Shown piece by piece: positions 26,564 through 33,442 of a stretch of 38,772 nt of DNA (position 1 is the first letter of the stretch; each line of letters opens with the position of its first letter). Position numbers and translations under genes: made by a program. Under the pieces are notes generated by a model that ran no database searches, was not told the origin of the DNA, and saw only the letters and a list, made by a program, of their open reading frames with translations. Origin of the DNA: an uncultured Methylococcaceae bacterium (GTDB lineage Bacteria; Pseudomonadota; Gammaproteobacteria; Methylococcales; Methylomonadaceae); assembly GCA_903945605.1 (NCBI GenBank), contig CAJAWH010000009.1, positions 1-38,772 on the forward strand. Direction: 5' to 3'.

Positions 26564-27382
26564 TTAATCTCTTAACAATTCATTAATGCCCGTTTTGCTA
26601 CGGGTCTTTTCGTCAACTTGTTTGATGATGACGGCGCAATACAAACTGTATTTGCCATCACTGGACGGCAAATTGCCGGACACCACCACCGCACCGGCGG
26701 GAATGCGTCCGTAGCTGATTTCGCCAGTCAAACGGTTGAAAATTTTGGTGCTTTGGCCAATATAAACGCCCATGGAAATGACGCAGCCATCTTCGACAAT
26801 GACCCCTTCGACAATTTCCGAACGGGCGCCAATGAAACAATTGTCGCCAATAATGGTGGGGTTGGCTTGCAACGGTTCTAACACGCCGCCAATACCCACA
26901 CCGCCGGACAAATGCACGTTTTTACCGATTTGCGCACAAGAGCCGACCGTTACCCAGGTGTCCACCATCGTGCCGCTATCGACGTAAGCGCCGATATTGA
27001 CATAAGACGGCATTAAGATCGCGCCCGGGGCAATGTAAGCACCACGGCGGGCAACCGCATTGGGTACTACCCGTACACCGGCGGCGGCAAAATCGGCTTC
27101 GCTGTAGCCGGAAAATTTGCATGCCACTTTATCGTAATAACGCGTGTTGCCGCCGTCCATCAAGCGGTTGTCGTTAATGCGGAACGATAATAACACGGCT
27201 TTTTTTAACCATTGGTGGGTCACCCAATCGCCGTCGATTTTTTCAGCCACGCGTAATTTGCCGGTGTCCAGCAGGGCCAAGGTTTCGGTGACGGCTGTAC
27301 GCACTTGTTCGGAGGCGTTAGTGGGGGTGATGTCGGCACGTTGTTCAAAAGCCGCGTTGATAATGTTCTCTAACTGGTTCAT
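26564..27382 (-). CDS. dapD: 2,3,4,5-tetrahydropyridine-2,6-dicarboxylate N-succinyltransferase
   Basis: DapD transfers succinyl from succinyl-CoA to tetrahydrodipicolinate, committing to the succinylase branch. The 272 residues match E. coli (274). The left-handed beta-helix of hexapeptide repeats runs from about 100 to 220: [40 protein letters not shown], and [20 protein letters not shown]. The conserved [15 protein letters not shown]-type block (here [11 protein letters not shown]) and the C-terminal [20 protein letters not shown] are present. It overlaps the dapC stop by 4 bases and so follows it in a coupled operon. Confidence 0.97.
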   Translation of the reverse strand: MNQLENIINAAFEQRADITPTNASEQVRTAVTETLALLDTGKLRVAEKIDGDWVTHQWLKKAVLLSFRINDNRLMDGGNTRYYDKVACKFSGYSEADFAAAGVRVVPNAVARRGAYIAPGAILMPSYVNIGAYVDSGTMVDTWVTVGSCAQIGKNVHLSGGVGIGGVLEPLQANPTIIGDNCFIGARSEIVEGVIVEDGCVISMGVYIGQSTKIFNRLTGEISYGRIPAGAVVVSGNLPSSDGKYSLYCAVIIKQVDEKTRSKTGINELLRD

Positions 27383-28587
27383 GGTGCTATTTTTATAGTG
27401 TTAAGGAAATTTTTGATACGGTGCGCCGCTTTGATACATTCATCCAATGGCGCCACCAAGGCAATGCGGACATGGTTGCGGCCAGGATTGCTCCCGGCAA
27501 AGTCACGCGACAAATAACTGCCCGGCAAAACGGTCACATTTTCTTGGGCATACAATTGTCGGGCAAAATCGGTATCGGCAATGGGTGTTTTTAGCCAGAT
27601 GTAAAAGCCTGCTTCTGGCTTGACAATCGGACATACTTCTTCAAGGATGCTGATAAAGGCAATAAACTTTTCCCGATACCAGCGGCGGTTTTCAATGACA
27701 TGCGCTTCATCCTGCCAGGCACGGATACTGGCCTGTTGGCTGGGCAAGGGCATGGCGCAACCGTGGTAAGTGCGGTATTGCAAATAGCCGCCCAACAAGG
27801 CGGCATCGCCAGCGACAAAACCCGAGCGTAGCCCCGGCGCATTGGAGCGTTTGGACAGGCTATGAAACACCACGCAACGTTTGAAGGCGCTATTGCCCAT
27901 ACCATAAGCGGTTTGCAGCAAGCCTACGGGCGGCTTGGCTTCGTCATTATACAGCTCACTGTAACATTCATCGGCGGCAATCACAAAATCGTACTGTTCC
28001 GCCAGCCGCAGCAATTCGGCTTGGCTGGTTTCGTCCATTACCGCGCCGCTAGGGTTGCCGGGCGAGCAAATATACAACAATTGGCAGCGTTGCCATACTT
28101 CAGGCGGCACACTGGCATAATCCGGCAAGTAGCCGTTGTGTTCCGTGGTGTTGACAAAATAGGGTTGTGCGCCCGCCAATAAAGCGGCCCCCTCGTATAT
28201 TTGGTAAAACGGGTTGGGCATCACCACGAGCGGGTCGCCAGTGGGGTCAATCAGGCACTGTGCGAATGAAAACAACGCCTCACGCGTGCCATTGACCGGC
28301 AATACTTGGCTTTCGGCATCCAGCACCCCCGCTGGTATGGCAAAGCGCCGCGCCAACCAGTCGGCAATGGTCACCCGCAGCTCCGGTAGCCCTTTGGTGG
28401 TCGGGTAATTGGACAGCCCGTGCAAATGGGCTATTAGTGCATCCCGGATAAAAGGCGGGGTGGGGTGTGCGGGTTCCCCTATTGATAAAGTAATGGGCGG
28501 TTTGTCAATAGGTGGGGTGCAGCCTACTTTTAGTTGGGCCAGCTTTTCAAACGGATAGGGTTGTAAATCTTTTAAATGCGGTGTCAT
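27379..28587 (-). CDS. dapC: Succinyldiaminopimelate transaminase
   Basis: DapC is a class I PLP aminotransferase that converts N-succinyl-2-amino-6-ketopimelate to N-succinyl-diaminopimelate, between DapD and DapE. The 402 residues carry the expected blocks: [14 protein letters not shown]-type [11 protein letters not shown] (about 35-45), [40 protein letters not shown] and the PLP lysine in [20 protein letters not shown]. The C-terminal PGSYLSRDF and NHVRIALV are typical. The position next to dapD and dapE supports DapC over a general aminotransferase. It is the first gene of the cluster; no clear promoter was identified in the repeat-bearing region upstream. Confidence 0.94.
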   Translation of the reverse strand: MTPHLKDLQPYPFEKLAQLKVGCTPPIDKPPITLSIGEPAHPTPPFIRDALIAHLHGLSNYPTTKGLPELRVTIADWLARRFAIPAGVLDAESQVLPVNGTREALFSFAQCLIDPTGDPLVVMPNPFYQIYEGAALLAGAQPYFVNTTEHNGYLPDYASVPPEVWQRCQLLYICSPGNPSGAVMDETSQAELLRLAEQYDFVIAADECYSELYNDEAKPPVGLLQTAYGMGNSAFKRCVVFHSLSKRSNAPGLRSGFVAGDAALLGGYLQYRTYHGCAMPLPSQQASIRAWQDEAHVIENRRWYREKFIAFISILEEVCPIVKPEAGFYIWLKTPIADTDFARQLYAQENVTVLPGSYLSRDFAGSNPGRNHVRIALVAPLDECIKAAHRIKNFLNTIKIAP

Positions 28588-28731
28588 GGTTGGCTACAAG
28601 GTACTTGTTGACAGTGCTGGCAAATGGCATGGAGATGGCAAGGCAAGCACTCATTTTCTCAACATAAAGCACGACATGGGGAGGATATAAAAACAGACAC
28701 CATTTTAACGTAAGTTGGCTTAGGATGTTTA

Positions 28732-28805
28732 ATTAGATAAAGCAATTGATTGTTGCTTGGCAAAGGTGCTATGGCAAGTTTTTTAGAGGCAGGTTAAGGT
28801 GGCAG
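28732..28805. repeat. 74-bp direct repeat, copy A
   Basis: This copy runs from ATTAGATAAAGCAATTGATT to GTTAAGGTGGCAG. It matches copy B (29718-29791) at 69 of 74 positions, same length and orientation, with no similarity beyond its ends. The two copies bracket the FG-GAP gene and its terminator. Confidence 0.92.
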
Positions 28806-28916
28806 GGAAATAAACTTTTGCTTAAGAGACGCCAGTCCGTAGGTTGGCGCTGACGGCGGGAAGCCCAACAAAACCATCGTCGCTGTGGGTGCTTCGGTGG
28901 CGCAATTGACGGACAT

Positions 28917-28953
28917 AAAAAAACCCGCTCAGTCTTTCGGCTGGCGGGTTTTT
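28917..28953. terminator. Bidirectional rho-independent terminator
   Basis: AAACCCGC (28921-28928) pairs with GCGGGTTT (28944-28951), with an inner CAG/CTG pair and a UCUUUCGG-like loop. Seven A residues (28917-28923) and five T residues (28949-28953) flank it, so it works on both strands. It lies about 60 bases beyond the stop of the minus-strand FG-GAP gene. Confidence 0.88.
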
Positions 28954-29013
28954 AGGTTTGGTTATAGCGCGGCAAAGGCTTCTCCCATAAGGATTATACC
29001 TTTGCCGGATGGT

Positions 29014-29556
29014 TTATGGGGCTCCGTTGAGTAAGACACTGACGGTGTTGCTGGTCGGATTTGCTGTGGCCAGATCGGGTTTGCCATCGCGGTTGACATC
29101 GGCGATGACTACCGAATTGGGTGCAGTGCCGGTGGCATAAGCCACCTCGGTCTGGAAGATGCCATTGCCATTGCCAAGCAGGACGCTGACGGTGTTGCTA
29201 TTCGCATTCGTTGTAGCCAGATCGGGCTTGCCATCGCGGTTGACATCAGCGATTGCTACAGAAAAGGGAGTATCGCCGGTCGCATAAGCCACCTGGTTCT
29301 GAAAGGTGCCATTGCCGTTGCCGAGCAGGACGCTGACGGTGTTGCTATGCTCATTCGCTGTGGCCAGATCGGGCTTGCCATCGCCGTTGACATCAGCGAT
29401 CGCTACTGAACCCGGAAAAGTGCCGGAGCCGGTGGCATAATTTACTGCGGCCTTAAAAGCCAACGTACCTGCGTGCAACGGAAACGCACACGCACACGGA
29501 ACCAGCAATAATAGAGCCAAGCCATAGCGGCCTACTCTCAAACAGGTTTTTTTCAT
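29014..29556 (-). CDS. Secreted FG-GAP/VCBS-repeat protein with three blades
   Basis: I chose the ATG at 29556 because GAGGA lies 9 bases before it and it gives a clean signal peptide (LRVGRYGLALLLLVPCACAF, cleaved near LHAG). The mature part has three FG-GAP repeats of 49 residues with calcium-binding loops D-x-N-x-DG-x-x-D at D55 (DVNGDGKPDLAT), D104 and D153 (both DVNRDGKPDLAT). Each is followed by SNTVSVLLGNGNG-type strands. The 180-residue protein has far fewer blades than the seven of a full integrin-like propeller, so it must oligomerise, be a truncated relic, or fold differently. The blades are almost identical at DNA level. It sits alone between two copies of a 74-bp repeat. Adhesion or carbohydrate binding is typical for the family, not shown here. 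Confidence 0.85.
   Translation of the reverse strand: MKKTCLRVGRYGLALLLLVPCACAFPLHAGTLAFKAAVNYATGSGTFPGSVAIADVNGDGKPDLATANEHSNTVSVLLGNGNGTFQNQVAYATGDTPFSVAIADVNRDGKPDLATTNANSNTVSVLLGNGNGIFQTEVAYATGTAPNSVVIADVNRDGKPDLATANPTSNTVSVLLNGAP
29060..29455 (-). repeat. Tandem 147-bp coding repeats within the FG-GAP gene
   Basis: Three near-identical units with a 147-base period encode the blades; the shared core (GACGGCAAGCCCGATCTGGC-like) recurs at about 29088, 29235 and 29382. Such similarity implies recent duplication or gene conversion and makes blade number prone to change. Confidence 0.75.
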
Positions 29557-29717
29557 TTCGCTATTCCTCATAAGTAGGTAAACAAAACAGATAAAAGATT
29601 TTTGTGGGGGTGCATTGGAGTTTCCTTGCAATCAAAGCTAAAGCCTCTTCCACAGGGTTTAATTACTCGCCAAGTCAGGTTGTGTCTGTCTGTGGTGTGA
29701 TGCCTGACTGGTGCTTT

Positions 29718-29791
29718 ATTAGATAAAGCAATTGATTATTGCTTGGCAAAGGTGCGATGGCAAATTTTTTAGGGGCTGGTTAAGGTGGCAG
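29718..29791. repeat. 74-bp direct repeat, copy B
   Basis: This copy is identical in length and orientation to copy A at 28732-28805, with five substitutions. It lies about 160 bases upstream of the FG-GAP start and is directly followed by a GTAGCC-type REP element, while copy A is followed by a different palindrome. Confidence 0.92.
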
Positions 29792-29795
29792 CCAA

Positions 29796-29919
29796 GTAGC
29801 CTGGATGAAGCGTAGCGCAATCCGGGGCTTCGTAGCCTGGTTGACCCGTATTCCGCTATGCTTCATACGGGCTGCGTGGCACGGTTGCCCCGTATTCCGC
29901 TACGCTACATACGGGCTAC
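29796..29919. repeat. Composite REP-like element, GTAGCC family
   Basis: It begins GTAGCCTGGATGAAGCGTAG and ends CATACGGGCTAC, with two internal copies of CCCGTATTCCGCTA(T/C)GCT. The ends are inverted, and the inner units repeat directly, so it is a cluster of several palindromic modules. It abuts the end of the alanine dehydrogenase gene and may shape its transcript end. Confidence 0.7.
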
Positions 29920-29931
29920 ATTTCTACATTT

Positions 29932-31044
29932 TTATATTTCTGCCAATGGGTAACGGCTATATTTATCCAATACCCCGAAGGCTTCGGCAACGGGTTTATA
30001 AGTGATATACCCTTGATAAGTGTTCAGTGCTTTGGCAAAACCGCTATCTTCGCTTAAAGCGTTTAAACCCTGGTCAGCCAGTTTCAGCACATACGGCAGG
30101 GTGGCATGGGTTAACGCCAGTGTTGCCGTGCGCGGGTATGCCCCCGGCATATTACTGACACAGTAATGTATCACCCCCGCTTGCACATAAACCGGGTCGT
30201 CATGGGTGGTGGCGTGCGCGGTCTCAATACAACCGCCCTGATCGATACTGACATCGACCAACACCGAGCCGGGCTGCATGGTTTGCACCATGGCTGCACT
30301 GACCACATGTTGGGCACGGGCGCCGGGCATTAAGATGGCACCGACCAGCAGATCGGTGTCTTGCAAGTGTTCGGCGATAGCCGCTGGCGTGGATATAAAA
30401 TAGTCGATTTCTGCTGCTATGTCCCGTCTCAGCAGCTCACCTTTCTCTGGCAACAGCCCCGCTACGGCAACATGCGCACCCAAGCCAATGGCGGTTCTGG
30501 CGGCATGGCAACCGACTACGCCATCACCCAAAATCAACACCTTGCCATAGCGTTCACCCATTACAGAACCCAGCATCACGCCTTTGCCGCCATTGTGCGC
30601 AGCCAAATAGTGGCAGCCCATTTGTACAGCCATATTGCCAGCAACAGCACTCATCGGCGCCAATAGCGGTAGCCTGCCGTGGGCATCTTCCAGTGTTTCG
30701 TAAGCAATGGCGCTGGTTTTGCCAGCCAATAAGGCTTCGGTCAGTCCCCAAGGCACACCAGCCAGATGGAAGTAAGTGAACACCATCTGCCCTTTCAGGT
30801 AAGGGTATTCGGCTGCTATCGGTTCTTTAACTTTCACCACCAATGCTTGGTCCCACGCCTCGGCAGTGGCTACGATGCAAGCCCCCGCTTGCTGGTAAGC
30901 ACTGTCAGCAAAACCTGAGCCCAGTCCGGCACCTTGCTCAACATAAACCTGATGACCGTGCACCGTTAATGCTTCCGCACCCGCTGGCGTTAAGCCTACG
31001 CGGTTTTCTCTGGTTTTTATTTCTTTTATCAGACCTATTTTCAT
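29932..31044 (-). CDS. ald: Alanine dehydrogenase
   Basis: Ald interconverts L-alanine and pyruvate plus ammonia with NAD. The 370 residues match the family. Key blocks are MKIGLIKEIKTRENRVGLTP, VKVKEPIAAEYPYLKGQMVF (substrate lysine near 72-75), YFHLAGVPWGLTEALL (histidine near 93), and the Rossmann GDGVVGCHAARTAIGLGAHV (about 173-192). DVSIDQGGCIETAHATTHDD and MPGAYPRTATLALTHATLPY follow. A GAGG Shine-Dalgarno sequence supports the ATG at 31044. It is a single-gene unit on the minus strand. In methanotrophs Ald often assimilates ammonia, which would fit but is not shown here. Confidence 0.97.
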   Translation of the reverse strand: MKIGLIKEIKTRENRVGLTPAGAEALTVHGHQVYVEQGAGLGSGFADSAYQQAGACIVATAEAWDQALVVKVKEPIAAEYPYLKGQMVFTYFHLAGVPWGLTEALLAGKTSAIAYETLEDAHGRLPLLAPMSAVAGNMAVQMGCHYLAAHNGGKGVMLGSVMGERYGKVLILGDGVVGCHAARTAIGLGAHVAVAGLLPEKGELLRRDIAAEIDYFISTPAAIAEHLQDTDLLVGAILMPGARAQHVVSAAMVQTMQPGSVLVDVSIDQGGCIETAHATTHDDPVYVQAGVIHYCVSNMPGAYPRTATLALTHATLPYVLKLADQGLNALSEDSGFAKALNTYQGYITYKPVAEAFGVLDKYSRYPLAEI

Positions 31045-31087
31045 GGTGATTGCCTCGTCATGGTTAATTTATGCATCAGATTGCAGT

Positions 31088-31163
31088 CCCTTCGACTACG
31101 CTCAGGGCAAGTCCTTGTTTCGACTATGTAATGGTCAAGCCCTTGTTTCGACTATGCTCAGGG
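31088..31163. repeat. Direct copies of CTTCGACTACGCTCAGG half-element
   Basis: Three variants lie in a row: CCCTTCGACTACGCTCAGGG at 31088, TTTCGACTATGTAATGG near 31118, and TTTCGACTATGCTCAGGG near 31146. They match one arm of the palindromic REP element at 33356-33403. They fill most of the gap between ald and the DUF1156 remnant. Confidence 0.7.
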
Positions 31164-31194
31164 TAGGTGGTTTCGTGTGGCTTGGCTGCCGTCA

Positions 31195-31710
31195 TCAAGC
31201 CAAGCGCTGGTTACGCAGCCGCGCCGACAACAGCTCCGCCGCCGCTTGCACTTTAGCTGATGGGCTGTTGGCGGCAATAAAATTGACCATGTCAACCAGC
31301 ACCGGGCGGGCTGCCATAAAATCCGCCACATCGGCGTTCAAATGCAGCATTTGCTGGATTTGCGCCGCCACTTCCTTACGCACTAAGGGCAAAATACGGT
31401 TTTTAAAAGTGCGGTTTTCGCCAGCCGCGCGTTTGCGTAGCATCAGGATGACCGTGCCTTGCACATAACTGCCTTTTTTCAGTTCCGAAGTGGTCTCCGT
31501 GGCGATATACCACGCCCCGACCACTTGCAAACCAGCCGCCCAAAAAATGCCCACCATGTCCGACCAGACGCTGGTGTCTTGGTGGGTGAACATCACGCAA
31601 TGCAGGCCATTGTCGGGGTTGTTGCGCCCGTTAAACGAGGCAATTTTGGCTTGACCAAAGGTGATGCGCTTTGATAAGTCAGGCGGCAGTATCGGTTGGC
31701 GCAGTTCAGG
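31195..31710 (-). pseudogene. C-terminal fragment of a DUF1156-type adenine-specific DNA methylase
   Basis: The frame is open without a start from 31728 and reads ELRQPILPPDLSKRITFGQA, KIASFNGRNNPDNGLHCVMF, THQDTSVWSDMVGIFWAAGL, then VVGAWYIATETTSELKKGSY and VQGTVILMLRKR. This block resembles the catalytic-domain end of DUF1156 proteins, large DNA methylases found in defence islands beside DUF499 ATPases. The motif I and zinc-ribbon parts of the methylase are missing. A GTG/ATG pair at 31596 could start a 133-residue peptide, but that would lack any methylase function. The upstream homology stops where the DUF499 fragment stops (about 31710), pointing to a deletion joint. Confidence 0.65.
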
Positions 31711-31859
31711 ATGCCTTGGGTGATGTAGTTACGGGCAAAGAATTCTTGCCCGTCGCCTGCATCTGTAATCAAATCGGCCAAATTCTCAATGGCCTGGCTC
31801 ATCCGGTAGTCGCGGATAATCGGGTTAAAAACGCAAGCCTGCTTTACTGTTTTAATCAT
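31593..31859 (-). pseudogene. N-terminal fragment of a DUF499 (PglY-like) ATPase
   Basis: The first 50 residues, TVKQACVFNPIIRDYRMSQA then IENLADLITDAGDGQEFF and ARNYITQGI, resemble the start of DUF499 proteins. Those continue into a P-loop (GGGKTH) about 30 residues later and reach about 1,000 residues. Here the similarity ends at residue 50, and the remaining 38 residues (from LNCANRYCR) are simply another frame of the DUF1156 fragment. The start is still well formed: an AAGGA Shine-Dalgarno sequence and an ATGA overlap with the stop of an upstream short ORF. No P-loop remains, so the product cannot be an ATPase. Confidence 0.65.
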
Positions 31860-31951
31860 TTTCCTTGTTCCGTATTGATGTCGGCATCAGCGTTAGCGTA
31901 TTGCACAGATGCTGGGTCTGATGGGCTTGTTGCTATCTTTGCTTTTACCAT
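31856..31951 (-). pseudogene. 31-codon ORF coupled to the DUF499 start, likely a gene end
   Basis: This short frame (VKAKIATSPSDPASVQYANA, then DADINTEQGK) ends with TGA overlapping the DUF499 ATG as ATGA, the usual mark of operon coupling. An in-frame stop (TAA) lies a few codons before its ATG, and no Shine-Dalgarno sequence is seen. It is most simply the remaining 3' end of an upstream operon gene. I do not recognise the sequence. A real 31-residue peptide is possible but less likely. Confidence 0.4.
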
Positions 31952-32160
31952 TGCCGCATTTTAACGTCTTGATAAGTGGATGTAAAAATTCAAGTTGAAT
32001 TTAACCCTAGGCAAGTTGCCGAATGCCGGTGGGTCGGCTATCTGGTGAGACTGGCTAACAGCGTACCGGCGTTGCCTAGCTTAGAGGCGGCATCCGCCGA
32101 TTGCGTGCAGTGTGATGGGGCAAACTTTTCTACGATGTGCTTAGGTGTGCTTGCCGGCCT
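31952..32160. other. Spacer without a supported gene
   Basis: A plus-strand frame opens at 31976 but runs into the antisense of the lipoprotein gene and has a glycine tail created by that overlap. I see no convincing gene, RNA or repeat here. Confidence 0.4.
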
Positions 32161-32712
32161 TCATTTTACAGGCGGTGGCGGCGGTGTGCCGGGTGGTGGC
32201 GGTGGGATGGTCTGAGGGGGTGGGGCGCTGGTATCGCTGTTGCCCGCCGGACTGTTGTTGGCAGGGTTTAAAAAATTGCCCGGCACCGGCACTTGATGGC
32301 CTTTGGCATACATGCACTGGATATAGGCGGCATCATAGCGTTGTTGCAACTCAACCATTGAGCCACTGGCTGCCCCGGCGCCCATGATACTGCCTGCCGC
32401 CAAGCCGCCGCCAGCGCCAATAGCTGCGCCACTTCCGCCGCCAATAGCGGCACCTGCCGCTGCGCCAACGACAGTGCCGACCACGGCACTGGTCACGCCA
32501 CTGCTAGCGGCGGCGCTATTGGGCGTGCTGTCACCGACTTGGAAAGAGGAAAATTGCCTACAGACCATATCATCATTGCGGAATTGGTCGAAAGGGCTGT
32601 GGCTGCCGGGCAGCACCAGCACGCTCGGGCCACTGGGCATACTGGTGCAGCCCGACAATAACAACGGGGCCGACAGTGATGAAACCAGCAAAAGCCTAGA
32701 AAAAATAACCAT
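32161..32712 (-). CDS. Glycine-zipper lipoprotein
   Basis: The ATG at 32712 is preceded by GGAAG and opens a lipoprotein signal (FSRLLLVSSLSAPLLLSGC), with lipobox LSGC and lipidated cysteine at residue 22. The earlier possible start at 32772 would bury this signal. Residues about 70-120 form a glycine zipper (SAVVGTVVGAAAGAAIGGGS, GAAIGAGGGLAAGSIMGAGA), which usually packs in membranes, followed by VELQQRYDAAYIQCMYAKGH, a block common in such lipoproteins. The tail is proline-rich (PPPQTIPPPPPGTPPPPP). The 183-residue product is probably anchored in the outer membrane. The exact role is unknown. It begins 10 bases after the glycine-rich protein gene, so they form an operon. Confidence 0.85.
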   Translation of the reverse strand: MVIFSRLLLVSSLSAPLLLSGCTSMPSGPSVLVLPGSHSPFDQFRNDDMVCRQFSSFQVGDSTPNSAAASSGVTSAVVGTVVGAAAGAAIGGGSGAAIGAGGGLAAGSIMGAGAASGSMVELQQRYDAAYIQCMYAKGHQVPVPGNFLNPANNSPAGNSDTSAPPPQTIPPPPPGTPPPPPVK

Positions 32713-32722
32713 GATCGCTTCC

Positions 32723-33232
32723 TTATTGGGCCGGCGGTGGTGTTGGCGCCACTTGTTGCCAACCGCCAGCACATTGCTTGATATAGGGGTAGTAGCCCTC
32801 TGGGTTATGGCAGTAGTACCAATACCCCGCCGCCAAATTTTGGCTGGATTGCTGCTGGGGCTGTGGTGCTTGTTGGATATAAACTGGCGGTGCGGCGGGT
32901 GTGGTCACGATAGTGGGGGAATAATAATTATAGGGGTATGAGTAGTAAGGATAAGCATAGTAAGGGTAATAAAAGGGCGAGCCAAAATAAATGCCGCCGC
33001 CATGCCAACCGCCACCGTACCCGCCATGCCAGCCGCCCCCATAACCGCCGCCGTGCCAGCCACCACCACCGAAACCGCCGCCATGTCCGCCAAAGCCGCC
33101 GCCACCGAAACCACCGCCGCCATGTCCACCGCCAAAGCCGCCTCCGCCGCCATGCCCTTGCGCACTCTGCATTGCGCCATATAAACTACAAACCATCAGT
33201 AGCAGGGCGGATAATTTCATTTGCTTGTTCAT
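32723..33232 (-). CDS. Secreted glycine/tyrosine-rich protein
   Basis: The 169 residues begin with a signal peptide (KLSALLLMVCSLYGAMQSAQ). They continue with a low-complexity region of GGG, GGH and GGWHGG units (about 26-82), a tyrosine-rich stretch (YYPYYAYPYYSYPYNYYSP) and a glutamine-rich linker. The C-terminal module GYWYYCHNPEGYYPYIKQCA, with two cysteines and a terminal GGW, recurs in many proteobacterial cell-surface proteins of unknown function. The glycine repeats are an obvious site of length change. It is the first gene of a pair with the lipoprotein, so both may act at the outer membrane or cell surface. Confidence 0.82.
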   Translation of the reverse strand: MNKQMKLSALLLMVCSLYGAMQSAQGHGGGGGFGGGHGGGGFGGGGFGGHGGGFGGGGWHGGGYGGGWHGGYGGGWHGGGIYFGSPFYYPYYAYPYYSYPYNYYSPTIVTTPAAPPVYIQQAPQPQQQSSQNLAAGYWYYCHNPEGYYPYIKQCAGGWQQVAPTPPPAQ

Positions 33233-33355
33233 GATGTAGCCTTTTGCAAATTGTTGCCATTATTTGGGTGTTAGACACTATGACAGAGCTAATGTTCTGT
33301 TTGACGCAAAAAACGCTATGCAGCATGTTTACTGGGTCAAATCCAACCCCGCTGG

Positions 33356-33403
33356 CTGAGCGTAGTCGAAGCCAATACCAATCCCCCCTTCGACTACGCT
33401 CAG
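33356..33403. repeat. REP-like palindrome with perfect 16-bp stem
   Basis: CTGAGCGTAGTCGAAG (33356-33371) and CTTCGACTACGCTCAG (33388-33403) are perfect inverted copies separated by 16 bases. This is the best copy of the element also seen at 24680-24715 and, as half units, at 31088-31163. It lies between ubiH and the glycine-rich gene pair. Confidence 0.88.
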
Positions 33404-33442
33404 GCAACGCAAGGCTGAGCGCGGGCTTGGTCTGCCGCTATT

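Larger units (their letters stand above)
28588..29013. other. Gene-free spacer between dapC and the FG-GAP gene
   Basis: The 426 bases hold repeat copy A, a short partly palindromic segment (28848-28881, GTAGGTTGGC facing GAAGCCCAAC) like a third REP family, and a bidirectional terminator. I see no coding potential that is convincing on either strand. Confidence 0.6.
29557..29931. other. Upstream region of the FG-GAP gene, repeat-rich
   Basis: It contains repeat copy B and the REP element described separately, and an inverted repeat AGTCAGG...CCTGACT spanning about 29674-29709. No gene is supported here. Confidence 0.5.

Noticed and set aside
28805-28990. Plus-strand frame through the terminator region (NKTIVAVGASVAQLTD)
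   Set aside because: No start or ribosome site, and it runs through a strong terminator hairpin; not recognisable as a gene remnant.
31088-31163. CRISPR-like array because of the repeated CTTCGACTA units
   Set aside because: Units are unequal, spacers are irregular and very short, and no cas gene is near; they are half copies of the REP element.
31976-32215. 79-codon plus-strand ORF near the DUF499/DUF1156 stump
   Set aside because: Its glycine tail comes from the reverse of the polyproline codons of the lipoprotein gene; no family resemblance and no Shine-Dalgarno sequence.
32938-33234. Open plus-strand frame encoding an Arg/His-rich protein
   Set aside because: It is the antisense of the glycine-rich gene; its composition simply mirrors the GGC/CAT codons, and no ribosome site or domain is present.
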